The notes under the pieces: model-generated
What the model saw: only the letters and a program-made list of their open reading frames with translations
Database searches by the model: none
Told to the model about the DNA's origin: nothing
Program-made: the position numbers and the translations under genes
Shown: piece by piece, positions 52,224 to 60,153 of the stretch
How positions within the stretch are numbered: position 1 is the stretch's first letter
Layout of the letters: each line of letters begins with the position of its first letter
Origin: Endozoicomonas sp965196975
Lineage (GTDB): Bacteria > Pseudomonadota > Gammaproteobacteria > Pseudomonadales > Endozoicomonadaceae
Assembly: GCF_965196975.1 (NCBI RefSeq)
Contig: NZ_OZ239981.1
Coordinates: 1,922,001 to 1,986,000 of the forward strand
Direction: 5' to 3'
Length of the DNA stretch: 64,000 nucleotides

Positions 52224-53614
52224 GGGTGCTCTCTCTGAATGATTGAAACAATAGTGCTCTATTTTCACAGCTACTATGGGAACACCACTCATAATAGTTA
52301 ACTGTCATGCCCGCTTCTGTTATTTCCAGCTCTACCAAAAGCATCGTTTTGCAAATTGAAGTTTCTATAGATTCAGGCAACATGCTGAATCTTGAAGATA
52401 GTTTACAGCGTGCACTCAATGAAGCCGGGCAGCTTGGAACAAAAGAGTTATTGGGGCTATTTGAATCACCCAATAAAGAACCTATCGTCGTTAATCAGCA
52501 GAAGTGGAACTACAAAGGAAAGGTTCTTAAGCACTATGAAACCTTATACGGTCGTATACCTTTGGAGCGCTCCGTATATCAGGGTGTCAGAGGTGGCAGT
52601 ACTCTGGCAGCACTTGATCTTCGTGCCGGTATTATTGGTTCAGCTACCCCCAAATTTGCCAAGTCTATCGCCTGGAAATACAGCCAGATGCCAGCGCCTG
52701 CGGTAAAAGAAGATTTTGAGACCAACCATCAAAGGACGCTTTCAAATTCTTATATCAAGCATTTATCGGACAGAGTAGGTGCATTAATTGAAGACCAGCA
52801 AGACACTCACTACCACCTTCCTCCACTAAAAGAGCCTGTTGAAACAATAGCCATTGGTCTGGATGGAACCTGCATGCTGCTTTGTGAAGAAGGCTGGAGG
52901 GAAGCCATGTGTGGGACATTGAGCCTATATTCTGCAGATGGAGACAGGCTCCACACGATATATACAGCCAGTTCGCCAGAGTATGGTAAACAAAGCTTTA
53001 TGAGCAAGCTCGACGAGGAGATTGCAGATCTAAAACGACTCTACCCAAATGCCACATACATCGGGGTAGCTGACGGGGCTAGAGAAAACTGGAGTTATTT
53101 GAAACAACATACCTCTGGGCAGATACTCGATTTTTATCATGCATCTGAATATTTAGCTGGAGCAGCGGAAGCACTGTTTCCAACCAGTAAGGCGAAGCGA
53201 CACCAGTGGCTTGAAGACAGGCTACATAGTTTGAAAAACAAGCGTGGAGCAGCCAAAAAAATCCTTCAGGAAATTGAATCAGCCGAGCTCCCGAAAAAGA
53301 CAATCGCACTGACAGAGAAGCGCTACAAAGCTGTGAGCTATTTTACAAACAATCACCAGTTAATGAATTATCATCAGGCGCTTAAACGCCATTGGCCAAT
53401 AGGTTCAGGAGTTACTGAAGCGGCTTGTAAGACTCTGGTAAAGCAACGATTATGTGGTTCTGGAATGAGGTGGAAAGCAACAGGAGCGGAAGTGCTTTTG
53501 ACAACAAGAGCACTGATCCAGAGTAAGGGGCGCTGGGAACAACTTTGGTCTGAGTTCATGACTGGAAAGGTTGAAGCTAACCTATGAGTCAGTTATCAAA
53601 TTGAGAGAGCACCC
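52224..53614 (+). mobile_element. ISKra4-type insertion sequence, copy 1
   Basis: 1391 bp with 12-bp perfect terminal inverted repeats GGGTGCTCTCTC (52224-52235 and complement at 53603-53614). Both sides carry the 8-bp target duplication AAGAAAAC (52216-52223 and 53615-53622). Contains one transposase gene. Appears identical to copy 2 at 55160-56550, including the terminal non-coding parts I compared, in opposite orientation. Confidence 0.95.
52307..53587 (+). CDS. ISKra4-family transposase (copy 1)
   Basis: 426 residues. DDE-type catalytic positions: Asp in IGLDGTCMLL, Asp in IGVADGARENWSYL, and Glu in WPIGSGVTEAACKTLVKQRLCGSGMRWKATGAEVLL, a block typical of ISKra4. ILDFYHASEYLAGAAEAL is also characteristic. 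The protein is identical to the copy at 55187-56467. Intact reading frame, probably active. Confidence 0.92.
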   Translation: MPASVISSSTKSIVLQIEVSIDSGNMLNLEDSLQRALNEAGQLGTKELLGLFESPNKEPIVVNQQKWNYKGKVLKHYETLYGRIPLERSVYQGVRGGSTLAALDLRAGIIGSATPKFAKSIAWKYSQMPAPAVKEDFETNHQRTLSNSYIKHLSDRVGALIEDQQDTHYHLPPLKEPVETIAIGLDGTCMLLCEEGWREAMCGTLSLYSADGDRLHTIYTASSPEYGKQSFMSKLDEEIADLKRLYPNATYIGVADGARENWSYLKQHTSGQILDFYHASEYLAGAAEALFPTSKAKRHQWLEDRLHSLKNKRGAAKKILQEIESAELPKKTIALTEKRYKAVSYFTNNHQLMNYHQALKRHWPIGSGVTEAACKTLVKQRLCGSGMRWKATGAEVLLTTRALIQSKGRWEQLWSEFMTGKVEANL

Positions 53615-53728
53615 AAGAAAACAGTGAATAACTACCTTTTTCTAATAATAGCGTCAGTAATGCCAGAGGTGACGAAGGTGATGCTAGACTCATTCGCACC
53701 TTTCCTGGCTAGATCATCTATTGCCGCA

Positions 53729-54397
53729 TTAAGGTATAGAAATTGTGCCCAAGTTTACGTTAACTCGATTTTCCGCTGTAATAGTTGTTTCAAAAGGCTT
53801 GATATAAGGACTATTACAAGTTACATCCAAATCAATATCCTTATTTATAAATTGATTTTGATAACTAACCTCAAGTTCATAGTCAAAGTTTGATGGATTT
53901 TCTATATATTGCGAAGAGAATGTACTGACCTCTCCTGATATTTTTGTCGACACAAGACAGTAATTAATTTTCTGGCCACTTTGACTTATTATTTGACCTG
54001 AAAAATTAATTTTTGTAGTTGTCCATGGTAATCGAACCAGACCAATATTCACCTCCGTTTGGTTCTTAAAATCAAATTTTTCGTGATACACTTTCTCTTT
54101 ATTACACCAGAAAATCAAATCCTCAGGAACATCCCCCTTATAGACCTGAAGGGTATAGTTGTAATTCATATTTCTAGTGGACTGAACCTTATGACCACTA
54201 TAGATACTTCCTAAATAACAGTTATAGAGAGCACCATCGTCTTCGGTAAGAAGGCTGCCTTTGACGTTAACTTTTTTATAGTCAACATCCGAGAATGTAG
54301 GAGTCAGGGTATTACCAGTATCAATAGCCAGACAGCCACCTAGCAATACAGAACTGGTTGCAATAGAAAGCGTTAAAATTATCGCCCTTATTTTCAC
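53729..54397 (-). CDS. Putative lipoprotein, unknown family
   Basis: 222 residues. Type II signal peptide with a lipobox (SSVLLGGC, Cys about 22). The rest is beta-rich with repeated units: INFSGQIISQSGQKINYCLVSTKISGEVS...NPSNFDYELEVSYQ parallels the first half VNVKGSLLTEDDGALYNCYLGSIYSGHKVQS...NMNYNYTLQVYK. This suggests two related transthyretin- or Ig-like domains, each with a conserved Cys. AT-rich compared with the backbone. It follows the 204-residue gene on the same strand with 103 bp between. Lies between two IS copies. Function unknown. Confidence 0.65.
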   Translation of the reverse strand: MKIRAIILTLSIATSSVLLGGCLAIDTGNTLTPTFSDVDYKKVNVKGSLLTEDDGALYNCYLGSIYSGHKVQSTRNMNYNYTLQVYKGDVPEDLIFWCNKEKVYHEKFDFKNQTEVNIGLVRLPWTTTKINFSGQIISQSGQKINYCLVSTKISGEVSTFSSQYIENPSNFDYELEVSYQNQFINKDIDLDVTCNSPYIKPFETTITAENRVNVNLGTISIP

Positions 54398-54500
54398 AAC
54401 GCTTAGATCCTATAAGAAAACAATCCATTTCACTTCTTTAGTTTTTAGCTGCTGCATGCGTTAGCCTATCCAGACTGAAGGACAGCACTTGCTAAACTCA

Positions 54501-55115
54501 TTAACCTTGTTGCTCAAAATTCTTTATAGCTTTCTTAAAACCATCGTAATATTCGGCTCTTGTTTTATTATTAATCTCCTCCCATTTAGATTCAGGTTCA
54601 AAAGCAATTTTTTCTTTCTTAAGAAACACATCCATGCCGTGCAATGAAATCCATCTAGGATCATAATTTCTAGCAGTTTTTTCATCAAAACTTACTGCCT
54701 TTGCCACTATTTCCTTCAGCTTTGGCAAATCTTGCATTACGTATTGATTGATAGCCACACCAAAGCGTTGATTAAGCATTGCTATTGCTTGCCTTGCACT
54801 AATATCCAATGATTTATTGGCATCACTTCGTCCTCTGAGCTGACCAACATAAAACCAGAATGCAGCATCATCTTTTTCCCCATTATTGAAAAGAGATGCT
54901 GATAGTCCATAAAGGACTACAGGGTTGTAGTTCCTGGGATCTTTAACAACCAATTCAATAGCGTCTCTATCTCCTTTGAGAATCTTGCCTAGAATTTCAT
55001 TCTGCTCTTGAACATCAATATTTGCGAATTCCCCTGCAGCCTTAATTTGTATGTTTTCTGAAAATGCAAAGCAGGAAAATAGAAGAAACAGAAGCGATGT
55101 TATTATTCTCTTCAT
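54501..55115 (-). CDS. Secreted hypothetical protein, unknown family
   Basis: 204 residues with an N-terminal signal peptide (MKRIITSLLFLLFSCFAFS). The central helical part (VVLYGLSASLFNNGEKDDAAFWFYVGQLRGRSDANKSLDISARQAIAMLNQRFG) looks like a Sel1/TPR-like repeat region. The later YDPRWISLHGMD motif is a notable conserved-looking element. AT-rich. I do not know its function; proteins of this general look occur scattered in accessory regions. First gene of a minus-strand pair with the lipoprotein gene. Confidence 0.65.
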   Translation of the reverse strand: MKRIITSLLFLLFSCFAFSENIQIKAAGEFANIDVQEQNEILGKILKGDRDAIELVVKDPRNYNPVVLYGLSASLFNNGEKDDAAFWFYVGQLRGRSDANKSLDISARQAIAMLNQRFGVAINQYVMQDLPKLKEIVAKAVSFDEKTARNYDPRWISLHGMDVFLKKEKIAFEPESKWEEINNKTRAEYYDGFKKAIKNFEQQG

Positions 55116-55159
55116 TGGTTGTACCTAGTCCTGTATGGTTAGCGCGAAGTTGTGGGACA

Positions 55160-56550
55160 GGGTGCTCTCTCAATTTGATAACTGACTCATAGGTTAGCTT
55201 CAACCTTTCCAGTCATGAACTCAGACCAAAGTTGTTCCCAGCGCCCCTTACTCTGGATCAGTGCTCTTGTTGTCAAAAGCACTTCCGCTCCTGTTGCTTT
55301 CCACCTCATTCCAGAACCACATAATCGTTGCTTTACCAGAGTCTTACAAGCCGCTTCAGTAACTCCTGAACCTATTGGCCAATGGCGTTTAAGCGCCTGA
55401 TGATAATTCATTAACTGGTGATTGTTTGTAAAATAGCTCACAGCTTTGTAGCGCTTCTCTGTCAGTGCGATTGTCTTTTTCGGGAGCTCGGCTGATTCAA
55501 TTTCCTGAAGGATTTTTTTGGCTGCTCCACGCTTGTTTTTCAAACTATGTAGCCTGTCTTCAAGCCACTGGTGTCGCTTCGCCTTACTGGTTGGAAACAG
55601 TGCTTCCGCTGCTCCAGCTAAATATTCAGATGCATGATAAAAATCGAGTATCTGCCCAGAGGTATGTTGTTTCAAATAACTCCAGTTTTCTCTAGCCCCG
55701 TCAGCTACCCCGATGTATGTGGCATTTGGGTAGAGTCGTTTTAGATCTGCAATCTCCTCGTCGAGCTTGCTCATAAAGCTTTGTTTACCATACTCTGGCG
55801 AACTGGCTGTATATATCGTGTGGAGCCTGTCTCCATCTGCAGAATATAGGCTCAATGTCCCACACATGGCTTCCCTCCAGCCTTCTTCACAAAGCAGCAT
55901 GCAGGTTCCATCCAGACCAATGGCTATTGTTTCAACAGGCTCTTTTAGTGGAGGAAGGTGGTAGTGAGTGTCTTGCTGGTCTTCAATTAATGCACCTACT
56001 CTGTCCGATAAATGCTTGATATAAGAATTTGAAAGCGTCCTTTGATGGTTGGTCTCAAAATCTTCTTTTACCGCAGGCGCTGGCATCTGGCTGTATTTCC
56101 AGGCGATAGACTTGGCAAATTTGGGGGTAGCTGAACCAATAATACCGGCACGAAGATCAAGTGCTGCCAGAGTACTGCCACCTCTGACACCCTGATATAC
56201 GGAGCGCTCCAAAGGTATACGACCGTATAAGGTTTCATAGTGCTTAAGAACCTTTCCTTTGTAGTTCCACTTCTGCTGATTAACGACGATAGGTTCTTTA
56301 TTGGGTGATTCAAATAGCCCCAATAACTCTTTTGTTCCAAGCTGCCCGGCTTCATTGAGTGCACGCTGTAAACTATCTTCAAGATTCAGCATGTTGCCTG
56401 AATCTATAGAAACTTCAATTTGCAAAACGATGCTTTTGGTAGAGCTGGAAATAACAGAAGCGGGCATGACAGTTAACTATTATGAGTGGTGTTCCCATAG
56501 TAGCTGTGAAAATAGAGCACTATTGTTTCAATCATTCAGAGAGAGCACCC
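55160..56550 (-). mobile_element. ISKra4-type insertion sequence, copy 2 (inverted)
   Basis: 1391 bp, terminal inverted repeats GGGTGCTCTCTC at 55160-55171 and the complement ending at 56550. It has its own 8-bp target duplication GTGGGACA (55152-55159 and 56551-56558). Orientation is opposite to copy 1. Because each copy has an independent duplication, the pair arose by two separate insertions. Confidence 0.95.
55187..56467 (-). CDS. ISKra4-family transposase (copy 2)
   Basis: 426 residues, identical in amino-acid sequence to the transposase at 52307-53587, with the same catalytic Asp/Asp/Glu blocks. The two genes are inverted repeats about 1.6 kb apart. Intact frame. Confidence 0.92.
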   Translation of the reverse strand: MPASVISSSTKSIVLQIEVSIDSGNMLNLEDSLQRALNEAGQLGTKELLGLFESPNKEPIVVNQQKWNYKGKVLKHYETLYGRIPLERSVYQGVRGGSTLAALDLRAGIIGSATPKFAKSIAWKYSQMPAPAVKEDFETNHQRTLSNSYIKHLSDRVGALIEDQQDTHYHLPPLKEPVETIAIGLDGTCMLLCEEGWREAMCGTLSLYSADGDRLHTIYTASSPEYGKQSFMSKLDEEIADLKRLYPNATYIGVADGARENWSYLKQHTSGQILDFYHASEYLAGAAEALFPTSKAKRHQWLEDRLHSLKNKRGAAKKILQEIESAELPKKTIALTEKRYKAVSYFTNNHQLMNYHQALKRHWPIGSGVTEAACKTLVKQRLCGSGMRWKATGAEVLLTTRALIQSKGRWEQLWSEFMTGKVEANL

Positions 56551-56613
56551 GTGGGACACCTACGGCACCCCAGATAGTCTGCCTGCCGAATACGAACACT
56601 TAGTTAGACATGG

Positions 56614-57039
56614 CTAAAAAGTGCGCAGCTTTTTGATTAACTGCTTAGAGTTTGAAGATTCTGGGCTGTACTTATACCAAACTAAAATAGTAAATAATGA
56701 GGTGGGAAGTACAAGCTGAACAGTTGCTAAGATCATCTCCCCGGAGCCAACGGATAATTTTTCAAGAAATAAGCTGTAAATGAAAAACCAGGCAATCACT
56801 AATAATGAAGTTAAATAAACATATTTTCTTCCAACCTTCTCTAAAGAAAATAGAAGAGCAGAGATTGCAGAGACTAAATAGACAGTGAATAACCCCACCA
56901 TCTTAACAAGTAAGCTTTGTGTGTCTGGGATATCGTTTATAACTTGCTCATAATTTGAAAAAGTAAAGAACAAAATTGCCGCCGGTACTAGTGATAGGTA
57001 GCCTGCATAAAGGATGTAAAATGCTTCGATTAGCTTCAT
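56614..57039 (-). CDS. Small integral membrane protein, unknown
   Basis: 141 residues with four hydrophobic helices (about 8-28, 46-65, 72-90, 101-121: FYILYAGYLSLVPAAILFFTF, KMVGLFTVYLVSAISALLFSL, YVYLTSLLVIAWFFIYSLFL, MILATVQLVLPTSLFTILVWY) and a basic C-terminus (SKQLIKKLRTF). I do not recognise a family. AT-rich accessory gene on the same strand as its neighbours. The second IS copy lies just beyond its 3' end. Confidence 0.6.
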   Translation of the reverse strand: MKLIEAFYILYAGYLSLVPAAILFFTFSNYEQVINDIPDTQSLLVKMVGLFTVYLVSAISALLFSLEKVGRKYVYLTSLLVIAWFFIYSLFLEKLSVGSGEMILATVQLVLPTSLFTILVWYKYSPESSNSKQLIKKLRTF

Positions 57040-57500
57040 TATGTATTATAACTCCGATTAGCATCTAACACTTATCAGTGCCAATTCACCTTTGTCTTCT
57101 GGGGAGGCTGCACAAATCATCATCCTTGGATTACCATTTTTTGACTCCAATCAACTCTGCGTGAATTCCATAAAGATCTGAAAAGCACGCTACCGCCCGT
57201 CACTTTACTTCTGCCTTTTACTGACATCCGGGAGCAAGTTATGAAACAGCTCAGCAACCACTTTTTGATAAAATAAATAAGCGATATCTACACCAGTGCC
57301 GACAATGAACTGAACTAAAGTATCAAATGTAAAGTATGAGTTAAAGGCCATCTGTCATTATTGATCTATCGCCTTTAATCTATCGAATATTATCTAACCT
57401 GTGTTTTTGCACGGGACTGACAGCAAGCTTCCGTTACAGAGCTGGTTGTGAAGACGCCCTCTGAGGTGAAAGGGAAAGGCGACAATGGGAATATTTCCCA
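57040..57500. other. Intergenic region with a possible 48-residue ORF
   Basis: 461 bp. A minus-strand ORF at 57205-57351 would encode 48 residues (MAFNSYFTFDTLVQFIVGTG...) with an amphipathic, membrane-like N-terminal half, but it lacks a clear ribosome binding site. A perfect inverted repeat ATGGGAA-TAT-TTCCCAT (57485-57501) sits on the globin stop codon. Otherwise I see nothing recognisable. Confidence 0.4.
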
Positions 57501-57902
57501 TCAGGAAGCATGGTATTGCTTGATCATATGGTTAATTCCGGGCTGGAGGGTTTCTCTCCAGGCCTGCGCCACTTTCTCATTGAAGCACGGGTCTGTCTGC
57601 TCCACTGCCTGAATCATTGAGTCCAGCCACAGCTCATAAAAGTGAGGGGCAATATTGAGATGATGCTTATCGTGGTTAATGGCCGTTTTGTGAATTGATG
57701 CAGGGTTAATATTTGCATGCACCATATAGGCAAGGGACTTCAACATGATCTTCTTCTGAAGCTGCATATCCGTGTGTGAAAATTTGGCTTTCACTTCTTC
57801 GGAACTGGAAAGGAATATCCGATAAAAACGGTCCAGAAAATCAGGGTCACCGGTACAGCGCTGGAAGCTGTCATTAAATATCGGTGTGTATTCTGTTTCC
57901 AT
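57501..57902 (-). CDS. Single-domain globin-like haem protein
   Basis: About 133 residues from ATG 57902 (a GTG three codons upstream is also possible). Globin-fold pattern: FNDSFQRCTGDPDFLDRFYRIFLSSSEEVKAKFSHTDMQLQKKIMLKSLAYMVHAN, then a His-rich stretch (HKTAINHDKHHLNIAPHFYELWLDSMIQAV) holding the likely proximal His followed by the typical Ixx-Y-xxW, and AWRETLQPGINHMIKQY. No flavin reductase domain is attached. Haem globins of this type often handle NO or oxygen, which fits the nitrate-respiration genes in the window; that link is inference. An inverted repeat GGTATA-N8-TATACC lies upstream (57935-57954). Confidence 0.75.
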   Translation of the reverse strand: METEYTPIFNDSFQRCTGDPDFLDRFYRIFLSSSEEVKAKFSHTDMQLQKKIMLKSLAYMVHANINPASIHKTAINHDKHHLNIAPHFYELWLDSMIQAVEQTDPCFNEKVAQAWRETLQPGINHMIKQYHAS

Positions 57903-58020
57903 CCATGGCACCCACAGTCAGCTAACTTTTACGAGGTATAGCTATTGTTATACCCCTGAACGCAGTAAGTTCAAACAGCAACCAGGAAATAAAAACAAAA
58001 GAATGGATATGTGGCGGGAG

Positions 58021-58046
58021 AATGGCAGAGCGCTTTCTCTGCCATT
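58021..58046. terminator. Hairpin after the outer-membrane protein gene
   Basis: AATGGCAGAG pairs with CTCTGCCATT (10-bp stem, 6-base loop) 6 bp past the stop of the barrel protein gene. The T-run on that strand is weak. Confidence 0.65.
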
Positions 58047-58051
58047 TTACC

Positions 58052-58576
58052 TTAGAAGTGGTACGTGGCACCGACACTGAAACCACCAATCTCTACAGCA
58101 TCTCTGTCGTAAAGATTCATGTATTCAGCATTCAGGCTAATGGCTTCATTGATGCTGTAATCCACACCAACACCGTAGGAGACACTGGTGCCTGAATCAG
58201 ACATGGCTACACCCATGCTGGTAACACCGGCGGTCAGTTCAACCCGGGTAAAGCCAGCAATGGCATAGGGGTAGAAATCACCAACAGGCATACCGACACG
58301 GCCATAGGCGCCAAAGTAATTGTCGATTTCCAGGCTAATGTCTTCGCCCATAGCGGTAGCGCTGTCATCATTGAGACCAAAACCAAGACGCAGCTCGCCT
58401 AAAATATGATCCGTTGCCTGAAAGCCCAGCTTTGCAGCTGCGGCAGTGACCGACATATCTTCAAAGCCATTTTCTGAATAGTCCAGAACCGACACGTTAC
58501 CACCAGCATAACCACCGGCGAAAGCAACAGGACTAAGAATTGAAAGCGATAATGCAAGAAGAGTTTTCTTATTCAC
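58052..58576 (-). CDS. Small outer-membrane beta-barrel protein (OmpA/Ail-like 8-strand porin family)
   Basis: 174 residues. Signal peptide MNKKTLLALSLSILSPVAFA, cleaved before GGYAGG. The mature part alternates polar and aromatic residues (AKLGFQATDHILGELRLGFG, EIDNYFGAYGRVGMPVGDFYPYAIAGFTRVELTAG, TSVSYGVGVDYSINEAISLNAEYMNLYD) and ends with the outer-membrane signature Phe in FSVGATYHF. This fits OMP_b-brl barrels. Such proteins serve as adhesins, resistance factors or structural porins; the specific role is unknown. Confidence 0.85.
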   Translation of the reverse strand: MNKKTLLALSLSILSPVAFAGGYAGGNVSVLDYSENGFEDMSVTAAAAKLGFQATDHILGELRLGFGLNDDSATAMGEDISLEIDNYFGAYGRVGMPVGDFYPYAIAGFTRVELTAGVTSMGVAMSDSGTSVSYGVGVDYSINEAISLNAEYMNLYDRDAVEIGGFSVGATYHF

Positions 58577-58812
58577 TCAAATCATCCTTTGAAAGAAAAA
58601 GCAAAAGACAGTCGTCTTTTACCATCTTGCGATAGTATGCATAATCTTTCTCAAGTAAAGCTCTTCGAGTACATTCAGCGACAGGAAAATGATTCAAATC
58701 AATTTCCTGTTAATACGGCCATCAACCAAGTGCTTTAAGGATATGAAAACCTTCAAAAATGGAACTCGTTTTTGCGAAGAAATGATCTTCCCCCGATAAA
58801 ATAGACACCACT

Positions 58813-59703
58813 CTACAGCAATGATGCTGTCTCGTATTCTACCGGTGATTGATAATTAAGACTCGAATGCAGTCGAGTCCGATTATAAAAATGTTGAATG
58901 TAACCTGCCACCGAATCTCTCAAATGATACTCACTTGAGAAGTATTTGTTCTTGATCAACTCTCCTTTCAGAGAGTGAAAAAATGATTCCATTTCAGCAT
59001 TATCCGTACATTGTCCTGGACGGTTCATGCTCGGGATAATTCCGTAACGCTGATGTACCGCTTGTATCTCATTAGCTCTGTACTCAATCCCTCTGTCAGT
59101 ATGGAAGAGCAAACCCTTTTCCGGCCTTCTATTACGGATAGCCATCATCAGTGAAGCCTTCGTCAAGTCAACCGTTCTTCGGCTACCCAGTGACCAACCC
59201 ACAATTCGTCTGGAATACAAATCCAGCACCGCAGACAGGTACATCCACTTTTTCTTTACTCTGATGTATGTGACATCAGCGGCCCAGTGTTGATTTGGGC
59301 GACTTGGCTTCGGTAACTCTCTTCGCCTGTTTTTAATGCTCTGAAAGAAACGGTGTAACCCCGGCACCCGGCGATATACTCGTGCAACACGTCCCTTTAA
59401 CCCTTCTTCACGCATTAAACGCTCAACACGCTTCTTACCAACACTGATACCTTGTTTAAGCAAAGCTTTATGAATTCGAGGACTGCCATAAACTTCCCGA
59501 CTTTGCTGAAACAATGTAGTAATACGCTTCTTCAGCCATAAGTCCTGCTGATCTCTGGCACTAGGCTTTCTCCTTAACCAGGCGTAGTACCCACTTCGGG
59601 AGACATTAAGACGGGAACATAGCCTGGTGATCCCAAAGCGAAATCGATACTGCTTTATGAACCTGAACTTCGTCGCTGTTCCTCCGCTAGAAATCGTTGC
59701 CAC
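58813..59703 (-). CDS. IS3-family transposase OrfB (integrase core)
   Basis: 296 residues. The HTH_21 region FGITRLCSRLNVSRSGYYAWLRRKPSARD leads to the rve core, with Asp in HWAADVTYIRVKKKWMYLSAVLDLYSRRIVGW, Asp in LLFHTDRGIEY and Glu in CTDNAEMESFFHSLKGE (DDE, with 35 residues between the second Asp and Glu as usual). It is normally made as an OrfAB fusion by -1 slippage at AAAAAAG (59703-59709). Intact. Confidence 0.95.
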   Translation of the reverse strand: MATISSGGTATKFRFIKQYRFRFGITRLCSRLNVSRSGYYAWLRRKPSARDQQDLWLKKRITTLFQQSREVYGSPRIHKALLKQGISVGKKRVERLMREEGLKGRVARVYRRVPGLHRFFQSIKNRRRELPKPSRPNQHWAADVTYIRVKKKWMYLSAVLDLYSRRIVGWSLGSRRTVDLTKASLMMAIRNRRPEKGLLFHTDRGIEYRANEIQAVHQRYGIIPSMNRPGQCTDNAEMESFFHSLKGELIKNKYFSSEYHLRDSVAGYIQHFYNRTRLHSSLNYQSPVEYETASLL

Positions 59704-60011
59704 TTTTTTAGCAAGTCGATCTCCAGCCTGAGTTCAGCATTCTCAGCTTCAAGCTGACGCATTCGTTGTTTGTCGGTTTGAGGTTCAGGACGAGCTATCT
59801 TAGAGAGTTGCTTTGGCAACTTACGCTTATCTGCCACAAGTTTTCCTTCTCGATATTCCTTTCGCCAGCGAGACAGCATGAAAGGATGTATATCCAAATC
59901 TTCGGCTACATCTTTAATCATTTTGTTGGGTTTATAGGTCAGCAGCACGGCAGTGACCTTAAACTCATTGGTGTATTGTCTGGTCTTTTTACCAGTCTTA
60001 TATGCAGGCAT
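59655..60011 (-). CDS. IS3-family transposase OrfA
   Basis: 118 residues. An N-terminal HTH_Tnp_1 domain (RQYTNEFKVTAVLLTYKPNKMIKDVAEDLDIHPFMLSRWRKEY) and a leucine zipper (RMRQLEAENAELRLEIDLLKKW). The A6G slippery run occurs where LLKKW is encoded, allowing the -1 shift into OrfB. Intact. Confidence 0.94.
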   Translation of the reverse strand: MPAYKTGKKTRQYTNEFKVTAVLLTYKPNKMIKDVAEDLDIHPFMLSRWRKEYREGKLVADKRKLPKQLSKIARPEPQTDKQRMRQLEAENAELRLEIDLLKKWQRFLAEEQRRSSGS

Positions 60012-60153
60012 AAAGCCCCCAGTTTAAGTTGGATTTCAGTGTCCACTAAAACGGGGGAAGTACAAAATCCCTTTTAAACACTTGTTATTTATAAAGTACA
60101 TGGCGATTAATTTTGAAGAAACTCAACCCTCCTCGACTTTCCGGCATAAAACA

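Larger units (their letters stand above)
58787..60060 (-). mobile_element. IS3-family insertion sequence
   Basis: About 1274 bp with imperfect terminal inverted repeats beginning CTTCCCCCG (58787-58795 and complement ending 60060), followed by partly matching bases including a shared ACAC. Contains overlapping orfA and orfB with a frameshift site. I could not identify a clear 3-4-bp target duplication, so the ends are tentative to a few bases. It lies between the outer-membrane gene and torA. Confidence 0.88.

Noticed and set aside
53632..53750. Open minus-strand frame reading WAQFLYLNAAIDDLARKGANES... after the lipoprotein stop
   Set aside because: It looks protein-like for 40 codons but has no start codon and overlaps the lipoprotein end. 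It could be a gene remnant, but the evidence is too thin.
52224..56550. Composite transposon made by the two inverted ISKra4-type copies
   Set aside because: Each copy has its own different 8-bp target duplication, so they inserted separately. A unit transposition would leave one shared duplication outside the pair.
54398..57080. Integron gene cassettes (same-strand small genes with GTTAGAT and GTCTAAC near their borders)
   Set aside because: Core-like heptamers occur, but I could not find paired R''/L''/L'/R' boxes of a foldable attC between genes, nor an integron integrase. Matches to short cores are expected by chance.
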